6,108 bases of DNA from NCBI GenBank assembly GCA_003225615.1, contig QIAS01000357.1, positions 1,351-7,458 on the forward strand. Direction: 5' to 3'. Source of the stretch: Acidobacteriota bacterium. GTDB lineage: Bacteria; Acidobacteriota; Terriglobia; Terriglobales; Acidobacteriaceae. Position numbers and translations under genes: made by a program. The notes beneath the pieces were generated by a model. It saw only the letters and a program-made list of their open reading frames with translations. It did no database searches and had not been told where the DNA came from. The stretch's first letter is position 1; every line of letters starts with the position of its first letter. Below are positions 1 through 6,006 of the stretch, one piece after another.

Positions 1-400
1 TCGACTGCTCCGGCAGCTGCACATCGTGTCCGCGAAGCAAAGTCTGCAGCGCGCTGCTCCTCAAGAAGACAAGCACAAACAGCACCCCTGTTGCCGCAGC
101 CGCGATAATTCCCACAACCCACTGCTTGCTGAACTGCTCTTCTTTCTGACTGCGTTCCAGGTTGACCAGCATGATGACAAACAGGAACAAAACCATGATG
201 CCGCCCGCATAAAGGATGATCTGCACGCCGGCAACAAACGGCGCATACAGCATCAAGTAGAGCCCGGCCAGCGCCAGCAACGTCAGAATCAGCGCCAGCG
301 CCGAGTGGACCGCGTTCTTACGCGTGATCACCAGCACACCACCCAGCAACGCCAATCCCGAGAGGAAGTAAAAGAAGAATGTAGTGGCAACCGGCTGCAT
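1..400 (-). CDS. nuoJ: NADH-quinone oxidoreductase subunit J (NuoJ), 3' end cut off by window edge
   Basis: Membrane subunit J of respiratory complex I, part of the proton-translocating arm next to NuoH, NuoA and NuoK. The frame runs from ATG at 400-398 to base 1 without a stop, giving 133 visible residues; the family is usually about 165-220 long, so the C-terminus is missing. The diagnostic stretch is residues 59-78, containing VQIILYAGGIMVLFLFVIML, the third transmembrane helix with the conserved YAG-IMVLFLF core (the pi-bulge helix in known structures). Hydrophobic segments are seen at about 8-25, 33-52, 57-80 and 94-113, with a charged loop (ERSQKEEQ) at 82-89. Only one base separates it from the nuoH stop, and a G-rich stretch (GGTGGGGGTG) inside the nuoH end can serve as ribosome binding site. 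Co-transcription with nuoH is close to certain; nuoK would be expected next, outside the window. Confidence 0.95.
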   Translation of the reverse strand, partial: MQPVATTFFFYFLSGLALLGGVLVITRKNAVHSALALILTLLALAGLYLMLYAPFVAGVQIILYAGGIMVLFLFVIMLVNLERSQKEEQFSKQWVVGIIAAAATGVLFVLVFLRSSALQTLLRGHDVQLPEQS

Positions 401-401
401 C

Positions 402-1679
402 TCAGAGCACCCCCACCAGCGCGGTCAAGATCAGCACGCCGATACCCATGGGCAGCAATACCTTCCATCCCATCTTCATGAGCTGGTCAAAACGGTAGCG
501 GGGAAACGTCCCGCGATACCAGATGTACAAGTACATAAATCCCGCAACTTTTATCGAGAACCAGTAGATGTCCTGAACGCGATTGCGCACATCAGGAATC
601 AGCAGTACCAGGCCGATAAGCCCGAGCAGCACGGCAAATCCACCCAGGCCAAGCGTCTGAATACGGAAGTAGGGATGTTTGGGCATGCGGATGGTTCCGA
701 GGAAGGCGATGAGCGCCAGCAGCAGGAACGTCGCGGCTGGAAAAAGTGAAAAAATTAAATCCCAGGTTTCCCCGCTCAGCCAGGTAGGAAAAGGCCGCAT
801 CCAGCCGCCCAGCCACAACGTGACTGCGATCGAAGAGACCGCGATCATGGCCGAATATTCCGCCAGAAAAAAGAGTGACCACCGGAAGCCGCTGTACTCA
901 GTATGGAACCCAGCAGTCAGTTCCGATTCCGCTTCCGGCAAATCAAATGGAGCCCGGTTTGTCTCTGCCACCATCGCCACAGCAAAGATGAAGAACGCAA
1001 TCAACCCCAAAGGAAAAAATTTGAAAATGAACCACACATGCTGCGCCTGCTGCGCTTGGACAATTCCGATCATGCTGAGTGTGCCGGTGCCGTCGCCGCT
1101 ACCGCCGATTCCGTAAACCCCAATCCCGCTAAGGCTGGTCATCAGCACCGCCGCCACTACTGCCAAGCCCATGGCGATTTCGTAGGAGACCATCTGCGCG
1201 CTGGAGCGCAGCGCCCCAATCAACGGATAGTGGGAGTTCGAAGCCCATCCTGCCATGACGATTCCCAACACGCCCAGCGAGGAAACTCCGAGCATAAAGA
1301 GGATCCCAATGTTCATGTCGGTCACGGCATGCGTCGGCCCGAACGGCACAACAATAAAGACGGTAAACGCGGTAATCACCACCATCAGAGGCGCCGCCCA
1401 AAACACAGCTTTGTCCGCCTCCGCCGGCATGATGTCTTCTTTGAGCAGCAGCTTGAGCGCGTCTGCAATGGGCTGCAGCAATCCGTGAGGCCCCACGCGC
1501 ATAGGCCCCAGCCGTACCTGCATGTGCGCAAGAATTTTACGTTCCAGCCAGTTCATCGCGATGACGGCGATCGACAGGCCGAGAAAAATCAGAACAATAT
1601 AGACAAAGGCCCAAAAAATATTTCCCGCCTGGCCAGGTGTCGTATTGGACCTGAGATACGAGGTGATGTAGTCCAGCAT
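402..1679 (-). CDS. nuoH: NADH-quinone oxidoreductase subunit H (NuoH), with a C-terminal-half insertion
   Basis: Membrane subunit H (ND1 homologue), which joins the membrane arm to the peripheral arm and forms much of the quinone entry channel. At 425 aa it is longer than many NuoH proteins (325 in E. coli). Both family signatures are present: the first around residues 45-82 (WLERKILAHMQVRLGP, then VGPHGLLQPIADALK and KED), the second around 238-275 (AETNRAPFDLPEAESEL, then GFHTEYSG and FFLAEY). The conserved end RYRFDQLMKMGWKVLLP is at 395-410. Between GGWMRP (291-296) and the WFSIKV segment (373-378) about 70 residues appear inserted, with two hydrophobic stretches near 307-329 and 343-362. 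The start ATG overlaps the nuoD stop (TAATG), and GAGGTG eight bases upstream is a good ribosome binding site. No nuoE, F or G lies upstream and no nuoI downstream, unlike the canonical operon. Confidence 0.97.
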   Translation of the reverse strand: MLDYITSYLRSNTTPGQAGNIFWAFVYIVLIFLGLSIAVIAMNWLERKILAHMQVRLGPMRVGPHGLLQPIADALKLLLKEDIMPAEADKAVFWAAPLMVVITAFTVFIVVPFGPTHAVTDMNIGILFMLGVSSLGVLGIVMAGWASNSHYPLIGALRSSAQMVSYEIAMGLAVVAAVLMTSLSGIGVYGIGGSGDGTGTLSMIGIVQAQQAQHVWFIFKFFPLGLIAFFIFAVAMVAETNRAPFDLPEAESELTAGFHTEYSGFRWSLFFLAEYSAMIAVSSIAVTLWLGGWMRPFPTWLSGETWDLIFSLFPAATFLLLALIAFLGTIRMPKHPYFRIQTLGLGGFAVLLGLIGLVLLIPDVRNRVQDIYWFSIKVAGFMYLYIWYRGTFPRYRFDQLMKMGWKVLLPMGIGVLILTALVGVL

Positions 1680-2830
1680 TAGCGATCCACCTCGCCCAGA
1701 ACGATGTCCAGGGTTCCGATCACGGCGATCACGTCCGCCACCAATTGTCCCCGCACCATCATGTCCAGGGCCTGCAAGTTCACAAACGACGGCGGCCGCA
1801 CCCGCAGCCGGTAAGGCTGAGTCGAACCATCGCTGACGATGAAATATCCCAACTCGCCTTTGGGCGCCTCGATCGAATGGTAGATTTCTCCCACTGGCGG
1901 CTTTAGAACTTTCGGAACCTTGGCCATGATCGGCCCTTCCGGAATACCGCCGACCGCCTGCTCGATAATCCGCACCGACTGCCGCATTTCCGCCATGCGC
2001 ACCAAATACCGGTCATACGTGTCGCCATTCTGCCCGATGGGAATTTCGAATTGAAAATCCGAGTATGCGGCATAAGGTTGCGCCTTGCGGATATCCCAGC
2101 GCACCCCGCTCGCCCGCAGCACCGGTCCGGTCACGCCCAGCGCGATACACTCCTTCCCGGAAATCAACCCCACGCCCTTGGTCCGTTCGACCCAGATGCG
2201 ATTAGTAGTGAGCAGTTCCTCATACTCATCAATCTTGGGCTTGAAGAAATCGAGAAACTTCTTTACATCTTGCTCAAATCCTTCGTAGGTTTCGTACTGG
2301 CAACCGCCAATACGAAAAGCATGTGTCGTTAAGCGTGCCCCGCAATATTTCTCAAAGATCTTAAGGATCTCTTCCCGGTCCCGGAACGTATAAAACAGGG
2401 GCGTAATAGCGCCGATATCGAGCGCATGCGTGCCCAACCAGAGCTGGTGGCTGGTAATCCGGTTAAGCTCGGTCAGAATCACGCGAATGTACTTGGCCCG
2501 GGGCGGAGCCTCCACGTTCAGCAGCTTTTCCACCGCTTCGCAGTAGCCCAACCCGTTTGACACCGCAGCCACGTAATCCATCCGGTCCACATAAGGATTG
2601 AACATGGTATAGGTGCGGTTCTCTGCGATCTTCTCCACGCCGCGGTGCAGATACCCGATGACACATTCCGTTCCCAGCACCTTCTCACCGTCGAGCTTCA
2701 AAATAACGCGCAGCACGCCATGGGTCGCAGGATGCTGCGGCCCCATATTAATGATGAGCTCGTTGGAATCGAGAAAAGTCTCGTCCTTTTCTCCGAGTTC
2801 CAGGTGCGAAATATAAGAGTCCGGTTTCAT
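1679..2830 (-). CDS. nuoD: NADH-quinone oxidoreductase subunit D (NuoD, 49-kDa subunit)
   Basis: Peripheral-arm subunit of complex I, related to the large subunit of NiFe hydrogenases, that forms the quinone-reduction site with NuoB. The 383-aa length is normal for a stand-alone NuoD. The family signature is seen at residues 30-38 (GPQHPATHG) and 59-68 ([10 protein letters not shown]). By spacing, His37 and Tyr86 correspond to the quinone head-group ligands His38 and Tyr87 of Thermus Nqo4. The C-terminus ends in the usual LGEVDR. The nickel-binding cysteine pairs of hydrogenases are absent, so this is a quinone-reacting complex I subunit and not a hydrogenase. The ATG lies six bases after the nuoC stop, with only a weak purine-rich GTAGAG before it, so translational coupling to nuoC is likely. 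Its stop codon TAA overlaps the nuoH ATG by one base. Confidence 0.97.
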   Translation of the reverse strand: MKPDSYISHLELGEKDETFLDSNELIINMGPQHPATHGVLRVILKLDGEKVLGTECVIGYLHRGVEKIAENRTYTMFNPYVDRMDYVAAVSNGLGYCEAVEKLLNVEAPPRAKYIRVILTELNRITSHQLWLGTHALDIGAITPLFYTFRDREEILKIFEKYCGARLTTHAFRIGGCQYETYEGFEQDVKKFLDFFKPKIDEYEELLTTNRIWVERTKGVGLISGKECIALGVTGPVLRASGVRWDIRKAQPYAAYSDFQFEIPIGQNGDTYDRYLVRMAEMRQSVRIIEQAVGGIPEGPIMAKVPKVLKPPVGEIYHSIEAPKGELGYFIVSDGSTQPYRLRVRPPSFVNLQALDMMVRGQLVADVIAVIGTLDIVLGEVDR

Positions 2831-2836
2831 CTCTAC

Positions 2837-3571
2837 TTATTGGCCGCTTTCAATTCCCAGGTTGATCTGTACCCATTCCTTATCCTGCTGAATGATGCCG
2901 TACTCCTTGCGCAACGGATGCCCCTTCCAGCCTTCGGGCAGCAGGATGCGCTTCAAATCCGGATGTCCTTCGAAGCGAATGCCGAACATGTCATACACTT
3001 CGCGCTCCAGCCAGTTCGTCGTCGGCCAAATGGGAACCGAACTTGGCAGCGTCTCGCCATCGGCAATCAGCGTCTTCACTCGAATGCGTTCGTTCCGCGG
3101 AAACGAGTAAAGAATCCAGATCACATCAAACGGCTTTTCCCGCTTGGGATAATGCACCGCCGTGATGTCTACGCAGTAATCGAACTGCTCCTGATCGCGC
3201 AGCACCTGAAGAAATTCAGGAATGAGAGACCGATCGACGACAAAATAGTTCTGCCCCAGATAGGTGCTCGCCTCGCTGATACCCGATCCAAACTGCCCTT
3301 TGAGTTTGCCCACCATAGCCGAATTCCACGGAACGGGAGCGGGCCCTGCAGGCTTGGCGGGAGGCGCCGGGGCGTGCGCAGGCTGACCCGGCGTACCGGC
3401 CGGGGCCGCGGGTCTTGGAGGCGTGCCGACCCGCTCTGCCGGGCTTGCAGTCGGCGCTCCAGCTTTTTCTGTAGGTGGAACAGGCTGAACAGAACCCGCA
3501 GGCTTTTCCGCCGCCGTTTTCTTTTCGCCATCCGGCGGCGTTGGCGAACTAGACTTGGTTTCCTCGGGCAT
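2837..3571 (-). CDS. nuoC: NADH-quinone oxidoreductase subunit C (NuoC, 30-kDa subunit) with Pro/Ala-rich N-terminal tail
   Basis: Peripheral-arm subunit of complex I, packed against NuoD and NuoB. The family core runs from about residue 86 to 244. The 30-kDa signature is at 187-223: WLEREVYDMFGIRFEGHPDL, followed by KRILLPEGW and GHPLRKEY. Residues 1-82 form a low-complexity tail rich in Pro, Ala, Lys and Thr, probably disordered. Total length is 244 aa; the core alone (about 159 aa from Met86) is nearer a minimal NuoC. The ATG at 3571-3569 was chosen because the frame is open and the tail looks coding, but no good ribosome binding site precedes it, so a start at Met86 (ATG at 3316-3314) remains possible. 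It lies 145 bases after nuoA, where nuoB would normally be, and six bases before nuoD. A candidate promoter sits 53 bases upstream of the start. Confidence 0.94.
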   Translation of the reverse strand: MPEETKSSSPTPPDGEKKTAAEKPAGSVQPVPPTEKAGAPTASPAERVGTPPRPAAPAGTPGQPAHAPAPPAKPAGPAPVPWNSAMVGKLKGQFGSGISEASTYLGQNYFVVDRSLIPEFLQVLRDQEQFDYCVDITAVHYPKREKPFDVIWILYSFPRNERIRVKTLIADGETLPSSVPIWPTTNWLEREVYDMFGIRFEGHPDLKRILLPEGWKGHPLRKEYGIIQQDKEWVQINLGIESGQ

Positions 3572-3623
3572 AGCTTGGGACGGTCAAACCCTCAGCGCCG
3601 CAAAGCTTTTGGGAGAACGTTAA

Positions 3624-3652
3624 CTTCTAACAGCTTGCTACTACACTGTCAA
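3624..3652 (-). promoter_or_regulatory. candidate sigma70 promoter for nuoC-nuoD-nuoH-nuoJ
   Basis: Read on the minus strand, a perfect -35 box TTGACA (3652-3647) is followed after exactly 17 bases by TAGAAG (3629-3624), a 4-of-6 match to the -10 consensus. Transcription would start near 3617, leaving a leader of about 45 bases before the nuoC ATG at 3571. This would allow nuoC onwards to be expressed independently of nuoA. It is a sequence match only; the -10 is imperfect. Confidence 0.45.
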
Positions 3653-3679
3653 CGACGGCTGACCACACACTCCAGCCCG

Positions 3680-3714
3680 GCCAAAGGCAAAACGCCAAGA
3701 GCCAAAAGCTCGCT
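3680..3714. repeat. heptamer-periodic repeat array in the nuoA-nuoC spacer
   Basis: Plus strand read in 7-base steps from 3680: GCCAAAG, GCAAAAC, GCCAAGA, GCCAAAA, then GCTCGCT. Four consecutive units fit GCNAARN, starting three bases after the nuoA stop codon when read in the nuo direction. Positions 3698-3709 (AGAGCCAAAAGC) recur exactly at 5972-5983 behind lysS. CCAAAAGCT (3702-3710) is complementary to AGCTTTTGG at 3604-3612, which could fold most of the 145-base spacer into a loop. No open reading frame fits here. It may act in RNA processing or termination after nuoA, but function is unknown. Confidence 0.65.
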
Positions 3715-3716
3715 CC

Positions 3717-4073
3717 CTACACCCACTCCAGCGCACCTTTTTTCCAAATCCAGATATAGCCCACGATCAGAATGCCGAGAAAAATCAGCATCTCGAACAG
3801 ACCGAACAGGCCAAAGGCCTTGAACTTCACCGCCCAGGGAAACAGGAAGATGGTCTCCACGTCGAAGACCACGAACAGGATGGCGACAATATAGAAGCGG
3901 ACGGTATAGCGGCCCCGGGCACTGTCCACCGGATCAATGCCGCACTCGTAAGGCATCAGCTTTTCCTTGTGTGGATTGTCCGGTCGAACCAGCTTCGCCG
4001 CCAGCAGTGTCACCGGAATCAGAACCCCTATGATCGCGATGAAGATAAATATCGGAACGTAGTTCTGCGGCAT
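3717..4073 (-). CDS. nuoA: NADH-quinone oxidoreductase subunit A (NuoA)
   Basis: Small membrane subunit A (ND3 homologue) of complex I, sited at the junction of membrane and peripheral arms near NuoH and NuoJ. The 118-aa protein has three hydrophobic segments at about 6-28, 58-79 and 86-110. The family hallmarks are all present: YECG at 42-45, with the ND3-loop cysteine at 44, then GRYTVRFYIVAILFVVFDVE at 54-73, and FPWA at 78-81. ATG at 4073-4071 is preferred over the in-frame TTG at 4076, because GAGGAG (4083-4078) lies four bases before the ATG but only one base before the TTG. It is the first gene of the minus-strand nuo unit, divergent from lysS, with a promoter candidate about 45 bases upstream. 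nuoB does not follow it; a 145-base noncoding spacer separates it from nuoC. Confidence 0.97.
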   Translation of the reverse strand: MPQNYVPIFIFIAIIGVLIPVTLLAAKLVRPDNPHKEKLMPYECGIDPVDSARGRYTVRFYIVAILFVVFDVETIFLFPWAVKFKAFGLFGLFEMLIFLGILIVGYIWIWKKGALEWV

Positions 4074-4077
4074 CAAT

Positions 4078-4083
4078 CTCCTC
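4078..4083 (-). promoter_or_regulatory. nuoA ribosome binding site
   Basis: GAGGAG on the minus strand, four bases before ATG 4073. Its position decides the nuoA start in favour of that ATG and against the TTG one codon earlier. Confidence 0.75.
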
Positions 4084-4115
4084 GTGCTGCGCCCTTGCTC
4101 GCTGCGAAACTAGTA

Positions 4116-4144
4116 ATAGTAGCGCCGATGACGCTGGGCTTCAA
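4116..4144 (-). promoter_or_regulatory. candidate sigma70 promoter for nuoA
   Basis: On the minus strand TTGAAG (4144-4139) and TACTAT (4121-4116) are separated by exactly 17 bases; each matches its consensus box at 4 of 6 positions. Transcription would start near 4109, giving a leader of about 36 bases before the nuoA ATG and its strong ribosome binding site. Spacing and location are right, but the boxes are only moderate matches. Confidence 0.45.
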
Positions 4145-4174
4145 GTAATGCGTGATGAGGGGTGTTGTGCTGGG

Positions 4175-4258
4175 CAGATTTTCAATTTCCAATTGCAGAT
4201 TGTTCAATTTAAAAATGCGGCGATTCCAAAATCGGAGATTGGCAATTGAAAATCGACA
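4175..4258. repeat. AT-rich inverted repeat built of 7-base units, between the nuoA and lysS promoters
   Basis: Reading 7-base steps from 4175 gives CAGATTT, TCAATTT, CCAATTG, CAGATTG, TTCAATT, then a less regular middle, then ATCGGAG, ATTGGCA, ATTGAAA, ATCGACA; twelve steps in all. The right half is largely the reverse complement of the left: 4177-4205 pairs with 4226-4254 with an uninterrupted core of 11 bases (GATTTTCAATT against AATTGAAAATC) and further matches, about 20 bases apart. It lies upstream of both divergent promoters and outside both transcripts as predicted. It could be a protein-binding region or an inert repeat of a dispersed family; nothing in the sequence decides this. Confidence 0.7.
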
Positions 4259-4295
4259 ATCTCTCTCCTTCGCCTCCGCAATCTTCGCCTGCGTT

Positions 4296-4301
4296 TATAA
4301 T
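4296..4301 (+). promoter_or_regulatory. candidate -10 box of the lysS promoter
   Basis: A perfect TATAAT, 34 bases before the proposed lysS TTG start at 4336, so transcription would begin near 4308 with a leader of about 28 bases. No convincing -35 box lies 16-18 bases upstream (4273-4278 reads CCTCCG), so an activator or a different sigma recognition may be needed. Confidence 0.45.
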
Positions 4302-4326
4302 CGCTGTTCTATTTCAAACCGCTTGC

Positions 4327-4331
4327 AAGGA
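4327..4331 (+). promoter_or_regulatory. lysS ribosome binding site
   Basis: AAGGA four bases before TTG 4336. Together with the TATAAT upstream and the usual length of LysS, it selects this TTG as the start over the upstream in-frame TTG at 4246, which lies inside the inverted repeat. Confidence 0.6.
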
Positions 4332-4335
4332 TCCC

Positions 4336-5877
4336 TTGGCCCTCGACGAAAAGATCTACGAACTGCGCCGCGACAAGCTCAAGCAGATTGAAGCCCTCGG
4401 ACAGCAGTCTTACCCCCGCCAATACAATTTCACCCACACGATTCCAGACATTCTCGCCGCCTATTCCGAGAAGACTGCTGAACAGCTGGAGAATCCACGC
4501 GTCAACGTGCGCGTCGCCGGGCGCATCATGGCAATCCGCCTCATGGGCAAAGCTGGCTTCGCGCACCTGCAGCAAACCGGACAGCGCTTGCAGATTTACG
4601 TGAAGAAAGATGCCGTAGGTGAGAAAGGATTTGAGCTTTACAAGCTGCTCGACCTCGGCGACCACATCGGGGTCAGCGGATACCTCTTCCGCACCCGCAC
4701 CGGCGAACTCACGGTGCACGTCGAAGAAATCACTTTCCTCGCCAAAGATCTCCTGCCTTTACCCGAAAAGTGGCATGGGTTGACCGACGTCGAACTCCGC
4801 TATCGCCAGCGCTACGTAGACCTCATCATGAATCCTGAGGTGCGCGAAGTTTTTCTCAAGCGCAGCAAGCTAATTCAATCCTTCCGCCGCCACCTCGATT
4901 CCCACGGCTTTGTCGAAGTGGAGACTCCCATGATGCAACCCATCGCCGGAGGCGCCGTGGCTCGCCCCTTCATAACCCATCACAACACTCTGGACATGGA
5001 TCTCTTTCTGCGCATCGCGCCGGAACTTTATTTAAAGCGCCTCACCGTCGGTGGCCTGGACCGCGTCTACGAAATCAATCGCAACTTCCGCAACGAAGGC
5101 CTCGGCTGGCGCTGGAATCCCGAATTCACTATGCTCGAGTTCTACCAGGCCTACGCCAATTTCAAAGACGTGATGGACCTGACGCAGAGCATGATCGAGC
5201 AGGCCGTGAAAGATGTAACGGGCGGAACGAAAACCAAGTGGGGAGATCAGGAGATCGACTGGGCCAACTGGCAACGCATGACGATGCGCGAAGCCATCAT
5301 CTACTTCTGGCCCGAGAGCGCCGGCCCCAAGCCACAGATGAGCGATTTCGCCTCTCAGGACTCGGTTAAAGCACTGGTTGAGCGTTTCAACGCCGTCCAC
5401 GCCCACATGGCCTACGATCCCAACGAGCCCGCGGGAAAAACCATTGCCAATTTGTTCGAGGCCGTAGCCGAGGAACACCTGCTGCAACCAACGATCATCT
5501 ACGAGTTCCCCACCGCTGTCTCCCCGCTCTCCAAAAACAAACCCGACGAGCCGGACTGGACCGAGCGCTGGGAAATTTTCGCCGGACAAATGGAGCTCGC
5601 CAACGGCTTCAGCGAGCTCAATGATCCCGAAGAGCAGCGCCGCCGCTTCGAACAGCAGTTAAAAGAACGCGAGCGTGGCGACCAGGAAGCTCATCAGATG
5701 GATGAAGATTACATTCGCGCACTTTCCTACGGCATGCCTCCCGCCGGCGGGGTAGGCGTGGGGGTGGATCGTCTCGCCATGCTGCTTACTAATTCGCGGA
5801 CCATCCGTGATGTGATTCTGTTTCCATTGTTGCGGCCGGAGAAGGCACCAGGCGGTGAGGATTCGGAAGGAAAATAG
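4336..5877 (+). CDS. lysS: lysyl-tRNA synthetase, class II (LysS)
   Basis: Cytoplasmic enzyme that activates lysine with ATP and charges tRNA-Lys. Starting at TTG 4336 it has 513 aa, close to E. coli LysS (505). The N-terminal anticodon-binding OB fold covers about 54-135. Class II motif 1 is near 173-202 (FLKRSKLIQSFRRHL, then GFVEVETPMM). Motif 2 is near 246-275, with RNFRNEG holding Arg252 and Glu254, and NPEFTMLEFYQAY. Motif 3 is near 465-500 (GMPPAGG, GVGVDRLAMLLTNS, TIRDVILFP). The lysine-site stretch ARPFITHHNTLDMDL and RIAPELYLKRL is also intact. One oddity is Trp260 (TGG at 5113-5115), where bacterial LysRS normally has His in HNPEFT. The upstream 30 codons that keep the frame open to TTG 4246 cross the repeat and promoter and are not family-like. 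A heptamer repeat begins on the last base of the stop. Confidence 0.96.
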   Translation: MALDEKIYELRRDKLKQIEALGQQSYPRQYNFTHTIPDILAAYSEKTAEQLENPRVNVRVAGRIMAIRLMGKAGFAHLQQTGQRLQIYVKKDAVGEKGFELYKLLDLGDHIGVSGYLFRTRTGELTVHVEEITFLAKDLLPLPEKWHGLTDVELRYRQRYVDLIMNPEVREVFLKRSKLIQSFRRHLDSHGFVEVETPMMQPIAGGAVARPFITHHNTLDMDLFLRIAPELYLKRLTVGGLDRVYEINRNFRNEGLGWRWNPEFTMLEFYQAYANFKDVMDLTQSMIEQAVKDVTGGTKTKWGDQEIDWANWQRMTMREAIIYFWPESAGPKPQMSDFASQDSVKALVERFNAVHAHMAYDPNEPAGKTIANLFEAVAEEHLLQPTIIYEFPTAVSPLSKNKPDEPDWTERWEIFAGQMELANGFSELNDPEEQRRRFEQQLKERERGDQEAHQMDEDYIRALSYGMPPAGGVGVGVDRLAMLLTNSRTIRDVILFPLLRPEKAPGGEDSEGK

Positions 5878-5995
5878 GCTCTTGGCTCTTGGCTCAAAGA
5901 TTCAGGCTTTAGGATTCTGGCTTTAGCCTATAGAGCCGGATTGAGCAAAATTGACCTGTCGCCTAGAGCCTAGAGCCAAAAGCCTAGGGCCTGTC
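5877..5995. repeat. heptamer-periodic element behind lysS with inverted 21-base arms
   Basis: Read in 7-base steps from 5877: GGCTCTT, GGCTCTT, GGCTCAA, AGATTCA, GGCTTTA, GGATTCT, GGCTTTA, five less regular steps, then ACCTGTC, GCCTAGA, GCCTAGA, GCCAAAA, GCCTAGG, GCCTGTC. The register holds over all 119 bases, seventeen steps. The left arm 5875-5895 matches the reverse complement of 5966-5986 at 19 of 21 positions, so the RNA could form a long stem with a loop of about 70 bases just behind the lysS stop codon. There is no T-run after the stem, so it is not a standard Rho-independent terminator, though it may protect or end the lysS message. It shares AGAGCCAAAAGC with the nuoA-nuoC spacer repeat. 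Confidence 0.75.
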
Positions 5996-6006
5996 TGGCT
6001 GCGTCC

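Noticed and set aside
903..1682. Plus-strand frame of 259 codons antisense to nuoH
   Set aside because: Composition is His/Arg/Gln-rich and typical of a complementary-strand artefact of a hydrophobic membrane protein gene.
1679..2830. NiFe hydrogenase large subunit instead of NuoD
   Set aside because: The metal-binding cysteine pairs are absent and the quinone-site His37 and Tyr86 are present.
3572..3716. Degraded nuoB remnant
   Set aside because: No NuoB-like peptide (such as a double-cysteine motif) was seen in the minus-strand translation, and the region is much shorter than nuoB.
2645..3823. Long plus-strand open frame of 392 codons antisense to nuoC and nuoD
   Set aside because: It is rich in Arg, His, Gln and Ser with no recognisable domain, and lies opposite two genes with unmistakable complex I signatures; it is a shadow of their codon use.
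4074..4076. TTG as start of nuoA
   Set aside because: The GAGGAG ribosome binding site would be only one base away; the following ATG at 4073 has workable spacing.
4246..4335. N-terminal extension of lysS from TTG 4246
   Set aside because: It crosses the inverted repeat and the TATAAT, has no ribosome binding site, and does not resemble LysRS; AAGGA before TTG 4336 gives a normal length.
4302..4335. T-box or lysine riboswitch controlling lysS
   Set aside because: The predicted leader is about 28 bases, far too short for either.
5875..5986. Rho-independent terminator for lysS
   Set aside because: The stem is long and regular, but the loop is about 70 bases and no T-run follows; annotated as a repeat element instead.
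5877..5995. CRISPR array
   Set aside because: Units are 7 bases with no spacers; repeat and spacer lengths do not fit.
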